Origin: Fervidibacter canadensis
GTDB taxonomy: Bacteria > Armatimonadota > Fervidibacteria > Fervidibacterales > Fervidibacteraceae
Direction of reading: 5' to 3'
DNA: 64,000 nucleotides
NCBI GenBank assembly: GCA_041446545.1
Contig: JBGOEJ010000006.1
Location: 62,001-126,000, forward strand
In this document: piece after piece, positions 48,811 through 57,400 of the stretch
How positions within the stretch are numbered: position 1 is the stretch's first letter
How the letters are laid out: every line of letters starts with the position of its first letter
Position numbers and translations under genes: made by a program
Notes under the pieces: generated by a model
The model's input: only the letters and a program-made list of their open reading frames with translations
Told to the model about the DNA's origin: nothing
Databases searched by the model: none

Positions 48811-50115
48811 TTACAATCCGAACCGACGGAAGATGTCGTCCACATGGCGGATGAAGTAGCCGTAGTCAAACAGTTCGTCCCATTCGGCATCCGAGAAGGT
48901 GCGGCGCACTTGTGGGTGTTGCTCAAGGACTTGGCGGAAGGGGCGTTGACTTTGCAAGGCTTCAAAGGCACATTGCTGGACGATTTTGTAAGCCTCATCA
49001 GCCGACCAACCTTTATCCCGCAACGCCAATTGCACCCGCTGAGAGAAGACGACGCCTTGCGTCTTCTCCAAGTTGCGCCGCATGTTTTCGGGCTTGACGA
49101 CTAAGCCCTGCATCAATGCCGCAAACTGCCGAAGCATGTAGTCGGTCAGGATGGACGCTTCGGGCAAAATCACCCGCTCCACCGAAGAGTTGGTCAAGTC
49201 TCGTTCGTGCCAGGTGGCGATGTTTTCCATGGCGGGGATGACCATGCTGCGCACCAAACGCGCCAAGCCGCAGAGCCGCTCGCTGCGGATAGGGTTGCGT
49301 TTGTGGGGCATCGCTGACGAACCTCGCTGCCCTGCCTTGAAAGGCTCTTCCACCTCGGCGATTTCCGTCCGTTGCAAGTTGCGGATTTCAGTGGCGAATT
49401 GCTCAAGGGACGAAGCGATGAGCGCCAAAACGCAAAGGTATTCAGCGTGGCGGTCGCGCTGCAAAATTTGTGTGCTCACCTTCGGTCGGTTCAAGCCCAA
49501 TTTTTTCAGGACGATTTCTTCCACGCGGGGGTCAACGGTGGCATAAGTGCCGACGGCTCCTGAAATCTTGCCCGTCGCTACCCGCTCCTTTGCCGCTTGC
49601 AACCTTTCCTTGTGCCGTTCCAACTCCGACAACCAAACGAGCAACTTCAACCCGAAGGTGATAGGTTCAGCGTGGATGCCGTGCGTTCGTCCCATCATCA
49701 AGGTGAATTTGTGCTCCAAGGCGCGCTGGCGAAGGACATCCATCGCCTCGTCCAAATCCCTCTCCAAAATCTCGCAGGAGCGTTTCAAGAGTAAACCCAG
49801 CGCCGTGTCTTCCACATCGTAACTGGTGACGCCCATGTGCACATAGCGGGCTTCTTCACCCATCTTTTCCGTCATCGCCCGCACGAACGCAATCAAGTCA
49901 TGCTCGTATTCCCGCTCCAACTCCAAGACCCGCTCAACGGTGAAGGAGGCGCGCTGACGAATTTTTTGGGCAGCATCTTTCGGGATGACACCCAACTCCG
50001 CCCACGCCTCGCAAATCGCCAACTCCACTTCCATCCACGCCTTTAATTTGCTCTCCAAACTCCAAAGGTTTCGCATCTCTGGGTAACTGTAGCGTTGCCA
50101 GACGGCGCAACCCAT
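48811..50115 (-). CDS. purB: Adenylosuccinate lyase
   Basis: Acts twice in purine synthesis, releasing fumarate from SAICAR and adenylosuccinate. 434 residues: RYSYPEMRNLWS at the N-terminus, HMGVTSYDVEDTALGLLLK, MMGRTHGIHAEPITFGLKLL, KISGAVGTYA and the fumarate-lyase signature GSSAMPHKRNPIRSE (flexible loop with catalytic Ser). The ATG at 50115 follows AAGGGGGCGAAGGA; the upstream open extension runs into the methyltransferase region. Clear identity. Confidence 0.97.
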   Translation of the reverse strand: MGCAVWQRYSYPEMRNLWSLESKLKAWMEVELAICEAWAELGVIPKDAAQKIRQRASFTVERVLELEREYEHDLIAFVRAMTEKMGEEARYVHMGVTSYDVEDTALGLLLKRSCEILERDLDEAMDVLRQRALEHKFTLMMGRTHGIHAEPITFGLKLLVWLSELERHKERLQAAKERVATGKISGAVGTYATVDPRVEEIVLKKLGLNRPKVSTQILQRDRHAEYLCVLALIASSLEQFATEIRNLQRTEIAEVEEPFKAGQRGSSAMPHKRNPIRSERLCGLARLVRSMVIPAMENIATWHERDLTNSSVERVILPEASILTDYMLRQFAALMQGLVVKPENMRRNLEKTQGVVFSQRVQLALRDKGWSADEAYKIVQQCAFEALQSQRPFRQVLEQHPQVRRTFSDAEWDELFDYGYFIRHVDDIFRRFGL

Positions 50116-50137
50116 TCCTTCGCCCCCTTGGGTGATG

Positions 50138-50779
50138 TCAAGATGCGTCGGTTTCCTTCGTGGCGACGATGACGCGGTAGCCACCGTGAATGTCCACGCA
50201 TTCGGCGTTGCCGAACATCTCTTCTACCAAGCGCTGCAAAGTTTTTGCCCCGTGTTGGGTGCGAGCGACGAACCAAAGGGAACCGCCCACCTTCAACCGC
50301 TCAAAGGCTTCCCGAAAGAGCCTTAAAACAGTGGCTTTGCCCGCCCGAATGGGCGGGTTGGTCACGACGGCATCAAAACGCAAGTCGGAAGGCAAAGCGG
50401 CGACGCCATCGCTTTTGAGCACGACGGCGTTTTTAATGCGATTGCGCTTGAGGTTGCGGCGGGCTAAAGCGACGGCTCGTTCGTTGATGTCCACCATCCA
50501 AACCCGCAAGCCAGGATGGGTGGCGGCGAGGGCGATGCCGATGGCGCCATAACCGCAACCCAAATCCAAAACTTCGCCCTTTTCAGGCAACTGGACGATT
50601 TCTATCAATCGCTTCGTCCCCAAGTCCACATAGTCTTTGGCGAACACGCTTCGGTCGGTCTCAAAGACGAACTCCCGTCCCCGCAAGCGGGCGCGGATAA
50701 GTTTGGGCCGGCTGACCGTTTTCGGTCGCTCGGTGAAGTAATGCTCCGTCGCATTCCCTTCGTCGTCAAGTTGAGGCAT
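50138..50779 (-). CDS. Class I methyltransferase, RsmC-like
   Basis: A 213-residue SAM-dependent methyltransferase with TEHYFTERPKT, TDRSVFAKDYVDLGTKRLIE, EVLDLGCGYGAIGIALA (SAM loop), MVDINERAVALARRNLKRN and VTNPPIRAGKATVLRLFREA. NPPIRAGK is typical of the RsmC/YbxB-like small-domain proteins, which methylate guanine in 16S rRNA or are untested. The C-terminus (GAKTLQRLVEEMFGNAECVD) fits. It is 22 bp upstream of purB. Confidence 0.92.
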   Translation of the reverse strand: MPQLDDEGNATEHYFTERPKTVSRPKLIRARLRGREFVFETDRSVFAKDYVDLGTKRLIEIVQLPEKGEVLDLGCGYGAIGIALAATHPGLRVWMVDINERAVALARRNLKRNRIKNAVVLKSDGVAALPSDLRFDAVVTNPPIRAGKATVLRLFREAFERLKVGGSLWFVARTQHGAKTLQRLVEEMFGNAECVDIHGGYRVIVATKETDAS

Positions 50780-50818
50780 GGCAACTCACCTGCCTTCGCC
50801 ATCCGTCCGCCAACAAGT

Positions 50819-53800
50819 TTAGGAGGCAACGGGGGAAAGCGAAGGGCGGTCAGCAAAGAGGCGACTTCGGCGCAACTCCCAAAGGACAGTTTGGTAATCC
50901 AGTTCGCCCGATTCAATGCGGTCGCCTTTCGCTTCCATGTCTCGGGTGAGGGCTTCGTCAGCAAATTCGGGATAGTGACGACGCAGCCACGCATGGACGC
51001 GCCGACCCAACTCCGTCGCAAACAAAAAACCGTTCCGCTCTACGATGTAACCCCGTTCCAAAAGGGTCTGGACGATTTTGGCGTAAGTGGACGGGCGTCC
51101 CAAACCCCGCTGCCGCATCTCTTCAATGAGGCTGCCTTGCGTAAAGGGCATGACCTTGCTGACCTGCCGCATCTGCTTGCCGACGACCCGCATGTTCGGT
51201 GTGACAGGTTGCACCCGCAGGGGGCTGATGCGATGGAAGCCGTCGTCTATCACCTCGGCGATGACTTCCCATTCATGCTGCCAATCGTCCAACCGCAGCG
51301 TCACCTTCGCCTTGCGCACCCTTGCGGGTTTCATCTGCGAGGCGAGGAAACGGCGGACAATCATCCCGTAAAGGCGTAAAGCGAGGCGCGGGTTGTCCAA
51401 AGTCACCCGTCCCGCTGAAAGCCACAAACGCAGGTCATCGTCCGTCAAGGGGCGGGTCGGGCGGATACACTCGTGGGCGCCTTCCGTGCCATAGTGGCGG
51501 GGTTGAAAAAGGGACGGGTCAAAACGCTCCCTTAGCAACTCTTCGGCGACTTTGATGCCCGCATCGGAAACCCGAACGCTGTCGGTGCGATGGTAAGTGA
51601 TCAAGCCCCGCTCAAAGAGGTCTTGCAGGGCGTCCATGACCGCTGTCGCTGAGGCGAAACCACCTGCCTCCGAAAGCAAAGTGCCCGTGCTGTAAGGTGG
51701 CAAGGGGTTGACACTTTCTTCGCCCAAATCGGAGACCGTCACTTGCGCCTGTTCCAACCGCTCAAAGAGGCGTCGCGCTTCGTCCAAATCGTCGTGCTCA
51801 AAAAAGAGGGAGATGGTGGCGTCAGGGGAGTGAGGGTCAGCGAGTTGGACGGAGATGCGGGCTTTTTTCTGGTGCGCTAAATCGGTGCGCTCAATGACCC
51901 AACCGAGGACAGGCGTTTGAACGCGCCCAGCGGAAAGGTCATGGCGGTCAAAAACCCGCCACAACCGCTGTGACAACTCAAAGCCGACCCATCGGTCAAG
52001 GATGCGGCGGGTCATCTGCGCCTTGACGAGGTTGCGTTCCAACTCGCGGGGCGATTGCAGTGCTTGCAGGAAAGCGCGACGGGTGACTTCATGGAACTCG
52101 GCACGGACGATATGGCGGTTGAAGGGTTTGAGGGCTGCCATCAGGTCGTAGCCAATCTTTTCGCCTTCGGCGTCGGGGTCGGTAGCGATGACGATTTCGT
52201 CAAACTGGACGGAGAGGCGTTGCAGCGCCTCAAGGAGGGTGCGTTTATCCCGCTCAGGGGCAGTGCCACAGGCGCAAGCATCTTCCGTCGTTTGCTCTCC
52301 GCATTTGGGGCAGGACTTAATGGTGCTGTAGACAGGGACGAAAGTGCCGTTTAGTTGCAAGACACCGTGCAAGCCCTCTCGTTCCACGAGGTCAAAGACA
52401 TGCCCTAAGGAAGCCGTCACGGCGAGCAACCGGTCACCGGTCGTCACTTCCCAAACGGACAAACCGTTGAGGAGGCGGCGTTGAGGTGTCCCGAAGAAAT
52501 GGGCGATGGTGCGGGCTTTGTTGGGCGACTCCACGATAACGAGGGTCGTTCGGATGTCCAACTTCGTCTGGTTTGACGGCGCACTCGCTGACAGCAAGGT
52601 TCGGATGCGTTGGCGGTCTTCGTCCACCTTGCGCAACTCTTCGTCCCAATCCACTTGATCGGCGGGGATGAACTCCACTTCGTCAAAGAAGAGGCGTAAC
52701 CGACGGCGCAAACTGTGGAAGGCTTTTTTGTCCCAAGCCAAAAGGAGGCTGATGCCCCGACTGATGCCTCCCGCAAAGAGGCGAGAAGTTCGTCCCGACG
52801 CCTGCAGGTAACTGGCGGCATCGCCGAAGGTGATAAAGAGTTGACCGTTGCGCCGATGAAGGGTGACGGTTTCCGACGCCTCCAACTTCCGCAAAACTTG
52901 CTCGTCGGCAAATTGCTGGCGCAAGTAGTCGGCGACTTCCTGCACCCGTTTAGGCAACGGTTGGTCGGGACGCAAATAGCGATAGCGGCGCATCGTCGCC
53001 AAGTAAGCGTCAATGCGCGCCTTGTCGTCGCTGACTTCCCGCAGCGCCAGCAGCAACGCCGAAAAATTGCGGGGTTGGTCGGTCGTCAGCGGGAAAGTCA
53101 TCTTGGGCGCATCCAGAAAGAGGGCATAGCGAATCGTTTCGGGCAAATCCACACCCCGCACCAAGGCATTGGTCGGGATGGCAATGCCGACGGCGACAGC
53201 GATGTCGCCCTTGCGGAACGCTTCCAAGTCCAATTCGTCGTAGGGAGCCGCTGCGATGCCGGCTCGGCGCAAAGCCGCCACGACTTTCGTAACTCCTTCG
53301 CGCCCTTCTTCACTGGAGACAAAAATCAGCCCGCCTTTGCCCAACCGCTTGACCCATTTAATCGCTTGCCGCCTTGCCGCATCAAAGTTTCGCACCCATC
53401 GCACGGCGTCGCAAACATTGCGCACTGTCACCCGAACGGGCGCAACTTCAAAACCCAACAGCGCCCGAAAAAGGGCGACTCGCTTGGTTCGGGGACGCAA
53501 GGTGGCAGATGAGACGACGAGGATGCCATGAGGATGGGACGAGGGGCGAGGGATGAGGGACGGGGGGAATTCTTCGGACGATTCTTCAGGCGCTTCGGTC
53601 AACTCAGGGTCTTCATCGGTTTGTTCGCCAGCGCTTTCGTCCGCCCCTTCGGTTTCGGAAGGAGTCCCCTTCACGCCTTTGATGGTTTGCCATGCTGCTT
53701 CTATGTCGGCATCGGTGAAGCCCAGCAATTTCAGCACTTTGTCCACATTGCGCCCCGATTTCAAGAGGGCATCCACATCGTCCACGAAGACAAAGTCAAA

Positions 53801-54355
53801 GCGGCGTCCTTGCAACAAGTCAAAACTGGTCGCAAGGAACATGCTGGTCGTGACGAGGATTTCGTAGTCACCCGCCTCAATGGCTTTCCGCTCTTTGCTG
53901 CGCCCCATGTAGGCAAGGACTTTTTTGTTGCCGAACTTTTGGCATCGTTCGGCGACTTGCTCCACCAGCATGCGGGTCGGGACGATGATGTAGGCGTTGC
54001 CCGCAAGGAAATGTGCCATCGCGATGCCAAAAGTTGTCTTGCCGACGCCTGTCGGGGCGATGAGGGCGAAACTTTCGCCCAACAAAACCCGCCGTGCCCA
54101 AACCCGTTGCAGCGACCAAAGGTCTACGCCCCAATGGCGGCGAAAGAAATCGGCAAAGGCTTGCTCGGTTTCCTGCAAGTAGCAAACCCAGCGGTAACCG
54201 TTGAGCCTGTTGGCAGACCGAAGCAGGGTGCACAAGTCACCATCAGGCAAGGTTTCCTTCAGGCAAGTCTCGCATGCCAGCCCTGCTTCCAAACGGTCGG
54301 CGCTGATGCGCCCACCGCAATTGGGGCAAAGAGTGCGAAAGTAAGCAAAGGGCAT
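50819..54355 (-). CDS. rgy: Reverse gyrase
   Basis: ATP-dependent type IA topoisomerase that introduces positive supercoils; found almost only in hyperthermophiles and some thermophiles. 1178 residues. N-terminal zinc finger (C10, C13, C28, C31); SF2 helicase-like domain with Walker A APTGVGKT (100-107), VDDVDALLK (191-199) and QASGRTSRL (518-526); topoisomerase domain with Toprim VIVESPNKARTIAHFFG (606-622) and ATDPDAEGEKIG (724-735); a second zinc finger (C682, C685, C694, C696); and active Tyr921 in LITYHRTDS. An acidic, low-complexity insert at 231-277 lies in the helicase part. The C-terminus is complete. The ATG at 54355 has GGGGAGAGG upstream. A small membrane protein gene precedes it by 18 bp. 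Confidence 0.98.
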   Translation of the reverse strand: MPFAYFRTLCPNCGGRISADRLEAGLACETCLKETLPDGDLCTLLRSANRLNGYRWVCYLQETEQAFADFFRRHWGVDLWSLQRVWARRVLLGESFALIAPTGVGKTTFGIAMAHFLAGNAYIIVPTRMLVEQVAERCQKFGNKKVLAYMGRSKERKAIEAGDYEILVTTSMFLATSFDLLQGRRFDFVFVDDVDALLKSGRNVDKVLKLLGFTDADIEAAWQTIKGVKGTPSETEGADESAGEQTDEDPELTEAPEESSEEFPPSLIPRPSSHPHGILVVSSATLRPRTKRVALFRALLGFEVAPVRVTVRNVCDAVRWVRNFDAARRQAIKWVKRLGKGGLIFVSSEEGREGVTKVVAALRRAGIAAAPYDELDLEAFRKGDIAVAVGIAIPTNALVRGVDLPETIRYALFLDAPKMTFPLTTDQPRNFSALLLALREVSDDKARIDAYLATMRRYRYLRPDQPLPKRVQEVADYLRQQFADEQVLRKLEASETVTLHRRNGQLFITFGDAASYLQASGRTSRLFAGGISRGISLLLAWDKKAFHSLRRRLRLFFDEVEFIPADQVDWDEELRKVDEDRQRIRTLLSASAPSNQTKLDIRTTLVIVESPNKARTIAHFFGTPQRRLLNGLSVWEVTTGDRLLAVTASLGHVFDLVEREGLHGVLQLNGTFVPVYSTIKSCPKCGEQTTEDACACGTAPERDKRTLLEALQRLSVQFDEIVIATDPDAEGEKIGYDLMAALKPFNRHIVRAEFHEVTRRAFLQALQSPRELERNLVKAQMTRRILDRWVGFELSQRLWRVFDRHDLSAGRVQTPVLGWVIERTDLAHQKKARISVQLADPHSPDATISLFFEHDDLDEARRLFERLEQAQVTVSDLGEESVNPLPPYSTGTLLSEAGGFASATAVMDALQDLFERGLITYHRTDSVRVSDAGIKVAEELLRERFDPSLFQPRHYGTEGAHECIRPTRPLTDDDLRLWLSAGRVTLDNPRLALRLYGMIVRRFLASQMKPARVRKAKVTLRLDDWQHEWEVIAEVIDDGFHRISPLRVQPVTPNMRVVGKQMRQVSKVMPFTQGSLIEEMRQRGLGRPSTYAKIVQTLLERGYIVERNGFLFATELGRRVHAWLRRHYPEFADEALTRDMEAKGDRIESGELDYQTVLWELRRSRLFADRPSLSPVAS

Positions 54356-54373
54356 CGCCTCTCCCCGCCCTTT

Positions 54374-54742
54374 TTAACGGCTTCGGGGTAAAGGTGTCGG
54401 GGCAGGTGTGGGCGAAGCAGGTCTTGTCGTGGTGCTCGTGCCCAAACTCCCTAAAGCGCGGTTAATGGCTTCTTGAGCATCCCGCAAAGCATTCCGCAAC
54501 TTTTGTGCCCGCTCCTCCGAGACCTTCAGTTGCTGCTCTTTGTATTGCACATCCCGTTGGGCATTGTCCAAAGGGATTTTCCAAACGAACCAAGTGATGA
54601 CAAGAGTGACGAGCGCGCCAGTAATCAAGCCGAGGATGAAACCGACGAGTGAACCGCCCCGAGGCGGTGGGGCAGTCGGTTCGTTGCTGGGAACGGCAAC
54701 TGCTGGCTGCTCCTGCCAAGTTTCCTTGCGCTCTTCCGCCAT
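54374..54742 (-). CDS. Small single-pass membrane protein with coiled coil
   Basis: A 122-residue protein: a charged/Pro-rich N-terminus (MAEERKETWQEQ...PPPRGG), one Gly-rich transmembrane helix (FILGLITGALVTLVITWFVW), a coiled-coil segment (AQRDVQYKEQQLKVSEERAQ, KLRNALRDAQEAI) and a Pro/Thr-rich tail. RBS AAGGAGGAGGTG is strong. It is probably co-transcribed with reverse gyrase, but no functional link is known. Family unknown. Confidence 0.75.
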   Translation of the reverse strand: MAEERKETWQEQPAVAVPSNEPTAPPPRGGSLVGFILGLITGALVTLVITWFVWKIPLDNAQRDVQYKEQQLKVSEERAQKLRNALRDAQEAINRALGSLGTSTTTRPASPTPAPTPLPRSR

Positions 54743-54884
54743 CTCGGACACCTCCTCCTTAGCCTGCATGCTTTTTGGACGGCTCTAACAAATTGACGCA
54801 TCCAAGTCGCTTCGTAAAGAAGCCCAAAGGGTGTAAGGTTCGCCCTCACCGCAAGACTCAATTGCCGAACACATTCACCACCTG

Positions 54885-54913
54885 TTAACACTCAGGACGG
54901 GCTGCGTTACGAT
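54885..54913 (+). promoter_or_regulatory. Candidate promoter of the phosphodiesterase gene
   Basis: TTAACA and TACGAT at 17-bp spacing match the sigma-70 consensus at five of six bases each and end 34 bases before the start codon. A weaker pair (TTGACG, TAAAGA, 16-bp spacing) lies at 54793-54820. Confidence 0.6.
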
Positions 54914-54947
54914 AGGGGCGACTGGAAAGAGAGGCAGGCGAAAGGGC

Positions 54948-55682
54948 ATGCGAACGCATCCGATGCTTATCGCTCACCGTGGCTTTTCAGGGCGTTATCC
55001 TGAGAACACTTTGCGCTCGTTTCGGGAAGCCTTGAAATTGCCCGTTGACGGCATTGAGTTGGACATTCGCCGCACCCGTGATGGCGTTTTGGTCGTCATC
55101 CACGACGAAACCGTTGACCGAACGACTTTCGGCAGCGGGCGAGTGAGTGAGTTGACTTGGGACGAACTGCGGCAGTTGGACGCAGGGGCATGGAAAGGCG
55201 AAGAGTTTGCGGGCGAACGCATCCCGAGATTGGAAGAGGTGCTGGAACTCGTCAATGGTCAAACGGTGTTGCATCTGGAAATCAAAGAGGCAGGGACGGA
55301 GGGGCAAATCGCTGAGATGCTTCGCCGCTATGGTGCGTTGGGTTGGGTGAAACTCGCCAGTTTTTACCCGAAAGCGATTAAAACCGCTCGGCGAGCGATG
55401 CCCGATGTCTCCCTTGTCCTCCTCGGTGGTCCGAGGGTTGGAGCAGATGACGAAGCCTTTCACCACTTCCTTCGGGAAGCCTTGCGCAACGGTGCCAATG
55501 CCCTTTCCGTTCACCATTCCGTCGTCACCTTTGAGCGAGTGCGTTATTGCCATCAGCGTTATTTGTTTGTCGGGGCATGGACGGTCAATGACGCCGAACT
55601 GGCACGCCAGTTGGTAGCGATGGGCATAGATGCCATCGCTTCGGATTTTCCCGACCTCATCGCACCTGTCTTGAGCCCATAG
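54948..55682 (+). CDS. Glycerophosphodiester phosphodiesterase
   Basis: Hydrolyses glycerophosphodiesters to glycerol-3-phosphate and an alcohol. 244 residues, no signal peptide, so a cytoplasmic UgpQ type. Motifs: IAHRGFSGRYPENTLRSFRE (catalytic His, Arg and Glu), GIELDIRRTRDGVLVVIHDE (metal Glu/Asp and second His), GRVSELTWDELRQLD, LHLEIKEAG and WTVNDAELARQLVAMGIDAI followed by ASDFPD. An ATG at 54963 also fits. It is divergent from the membrane protein/reverse gyrase pair. Confidence 0.95.
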   Translation: MRTHPMLIAHRGFSGRYPENTLRSFREALKLPVDGIELDIRRTRDGVLVVIHDETVDRTTFGSGRVSELTWDELRQLDAGAWKGEEFAGERIPRLEEVLELVNGQTVLHLEIKEAGTEGQIAEMLRRYGALGWVKLASFYPKAIKTARRAMPDVSLVLLGGPRVGADDEAFHHFLREALRNGANALSVHHSVVTFERVRYCHQRYLFVGAWTVNDAELARQLVAMGIDAIASDFPDLIAPVLSP

Positions 55683-55692
55683 CGTCATCGGC

Positions 55693-55721
55693 TTGATTTT
55701 GCGGCGCAGGCATGTTATAAA
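55693..55721 (+). promoter_or_regulatory. Candidate promoter of argG
   Basis: TTGATT and TATAAA with a 17-base spacer and a TG just before the -10. The flanks (TTGATTTTGC and TGTTATAAAT) recur at 22741, supporting a common housekeeping promoter form. The leader to argG is about 60 bases. Confidence 0.65.
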
Positions 55722-55787
55722 TGAAGGCGGCTAACGGACGGGCGGAATCACGCCGAGCAAGTCAGTAACCCAGGAGGGACGCCGTGC

Positions 55788-56993
55788 GTGAAAGTAGCCC
55801 TTGCCTATTCGGGTGGTTTGGACACATCGGTCGCCATCCGTTGGTTGATGGAGCGTTATGACGCCGAAGTCGTGGCGGTAACGGTGGATGTCGGTGAGGT
55901 GAAAGATTACGAAGCCATCCGAGCGCGGGCGTTAGAAATCGGTGCCAGCGCTGCCTTTCTCATTGATGCTAAAGAAGAGTTTGCGCAACATTTCATCGTG
56001 CCTTGTTTGAAAGCCAACGCCGTTTACGAAAACGGTTATCCGCTGGCGACGGCGATGGCGCGCCCTTTGATCGCTCAAAAGGTCGTGGAAGTTGCCCGCC
56101 AAGTTGGTGCGGATGCCGTCGCCCATGGAAGCACGGGCAAAGGTAACGACCAAGTGCGCTTTGAAATCACCTTCGCTGCCCTTGCCCCTGACCTAAAAAT
56201 CATCGCTCCCATCCGCGAATGGAACATGAGCCGCGACGAGGAGATGGAATACGCCCAACGGCACGGCATCCCTGTTCCTGTGACGAAATCGTCGCCCTTC
56301 AGCATTGACGAAAATCTTTGGGGACGCAGCATAGAGGCGGGCATCTTGGAAGACCCGACGATAGAGCCTCCCGAAGAAGCCTTCCGATGGACGGTTTCGC
56401 CTCAGCATGCCCCTGACGAACCTGAATACCTCACCGTCCACTTTGAACAAGGCGTCCCTGTCGCCCTCAACGATGAAGCGATGGAGTTGGTGACGCTCAT
56501 CAGTCGCCTGAACGCTATCGGTGGGCGACATGGCATCGGGCGCATTGACATGATGGAAAACCGCCTTGTCGGCATCAAATCGCGGGAGGTTTATGAGTGC
56601 CCCGCTGCCGTCCTCTTGCTGACAGCCCATCGGGATTTAGAAGCCCTCGTCTTGGAGCGGGAATTGATGCACTTCAAGCGGACTTTGGAGCACAAGTATG
56701 CCGAACTCGTTTACTACGGGCTTTGGTTTAGCCCACTGCGGGAAGCCTTAGACGCTTTCATGGACAAGACGCAGGAAATCGTCACAGGTTGGGTTCGGCT
56801 GCGGCTTTACAAAGGCACTTGTATCCCTGTCGGGCGCTGGTCGCCTTATTCCCTCTATCGGTTGGACTTGGCGACTTACGAACGCGCCAGCACTTTTGAC
56901 CAGCGAGCCAGTGAGGGATTTATTCGTCTCTTCGGTCTGCCAACCGTTCTAAGCCATCAGGTCAAAAAAGAGGCGATAACGAAGGAGCGTTGA
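55788..56993 (+). CDS. argG: Argininosuccinate synthase
   Basis: Joins citrulline and aspartate with ATP in arginine synthesis. 401 residues: VALAYSGGLDTSVAIRWL (PP-loop), YPLATAMARPLIAQKVVEVA, DAVAHGSTGKGNDQVRFEIT, PIREWNMSRDEEMEYA, GRSIEAGILEDP and GIGRIDMMENRLVGIKSREV followed by YECPAAVLL. The N-P-V-A and DQVRFE motifs are complete. GTG start with AGGAGG ten bases upstream. It is a single gene here, with no argH next to it. Confidence 0.97.
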   Translation: MKVALAYSGGLDTSVAIRWLMERYDAEVVAVTVDVGEVKDYEAIRARALEIGASAAFLIDAKEEFAQHFIVPCLKANAVYENGYPLATAMARPLIAQKVVEVARQVGADAVAHGSTGKGNDQVRFEITFAALAPDLKIIAPIREWNMSRDEEMEYAQRHGIPVPVTKSSPFSIDENLWGRSIEAGILEDPTIEPPEEAFRWTVSPQHAPDEPEYLTVHFEQGVPVALNDEAMELVTLISRLNAIGGRHGIGRIDMMENRLVGIKSREVYECPAAVLLLTAHRDLEALVLERELMHFKRTLEHKYAELVYYGLWFSPLREALDAFMDKTQEIVTGWVRLRLYKGTCIPVGRWSPYSLYRLDLATYERASTFDQRASEGFIRLFGLPTVLSHQVKKEAITKER

Positions 56994-57138
56994 GCGGCAA
57001 AAGGGGTTGGGAAGCGAACGGCAAGGGGTGGCATGGAGCGGCGCGGTGGCAGCGCACACCAAGGTGCAAAGGCGGCGACGGTGGAAGCCGCTCAATCGTG
57101 GTGGTGCCGCTCAACGCTCTTCTCAATGTCAAAAAGCC

Positions 57139-57360
57139 TTTGTCGGGTAGCCGTGAGAGAGGCGGCGATGAGATGAGCCAGCGAGTAGGGCAGTGAAGGT
57201 GGCGCTTGAGGCTGGCAGCGCGTGAAAGGAAGGTGGTGGCAGTGAGGCGGCTACCCGACAAATTGCTCACCTCGGCTGGGTGACGGGAGCGCTGGGCAGG
57301 CGCGACGGTGGCGAAGTCGGTGGATAGGTGGTCGGGGAACCCGTCACCCAGCCGCTTTTA
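57139..57360. ncRNA. Candidate structured RNA of unknown class between argG and yqeG
   Basis: The 407-bp gap (56994-57400) has no credible ORF but holds two long perfect inverted repeats. TTTGTCGGGTAGCC (57139-57152) pairs with 57249-57262 over 14 bp, enclosing about 96 purine-rich bases with smaller stems (GCGCT/AGCGC). CGGCTGGGTGACGGG (57273-57287) pairs with 57340-57354 over 15 bp and is followed on the plus strand by CTTTTATAG, like a terminator. The compact two-domain layout suggests a transcribed RNA, read rightward. I could not match it to RNase P, tmRNA, 6S, SRP or a known riboswitch. It might also be an extended argG 3' UTR or a non-autonomous mobile element. Confidence 0.45.
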
Positions 57361-57400
57361 TAGACGCAACCTGCCTCTGCAAAGTTCCTCGGACAACGGG

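Noticed and set aside
57139..57360. RNase P RNA, tmRNA, 6S or SRP RNA
   Set aside because: No conserved RNase P P4 sequence, no tmRNA tRNA-like end or tag frame, and no SRP S-domain motif could be seen.
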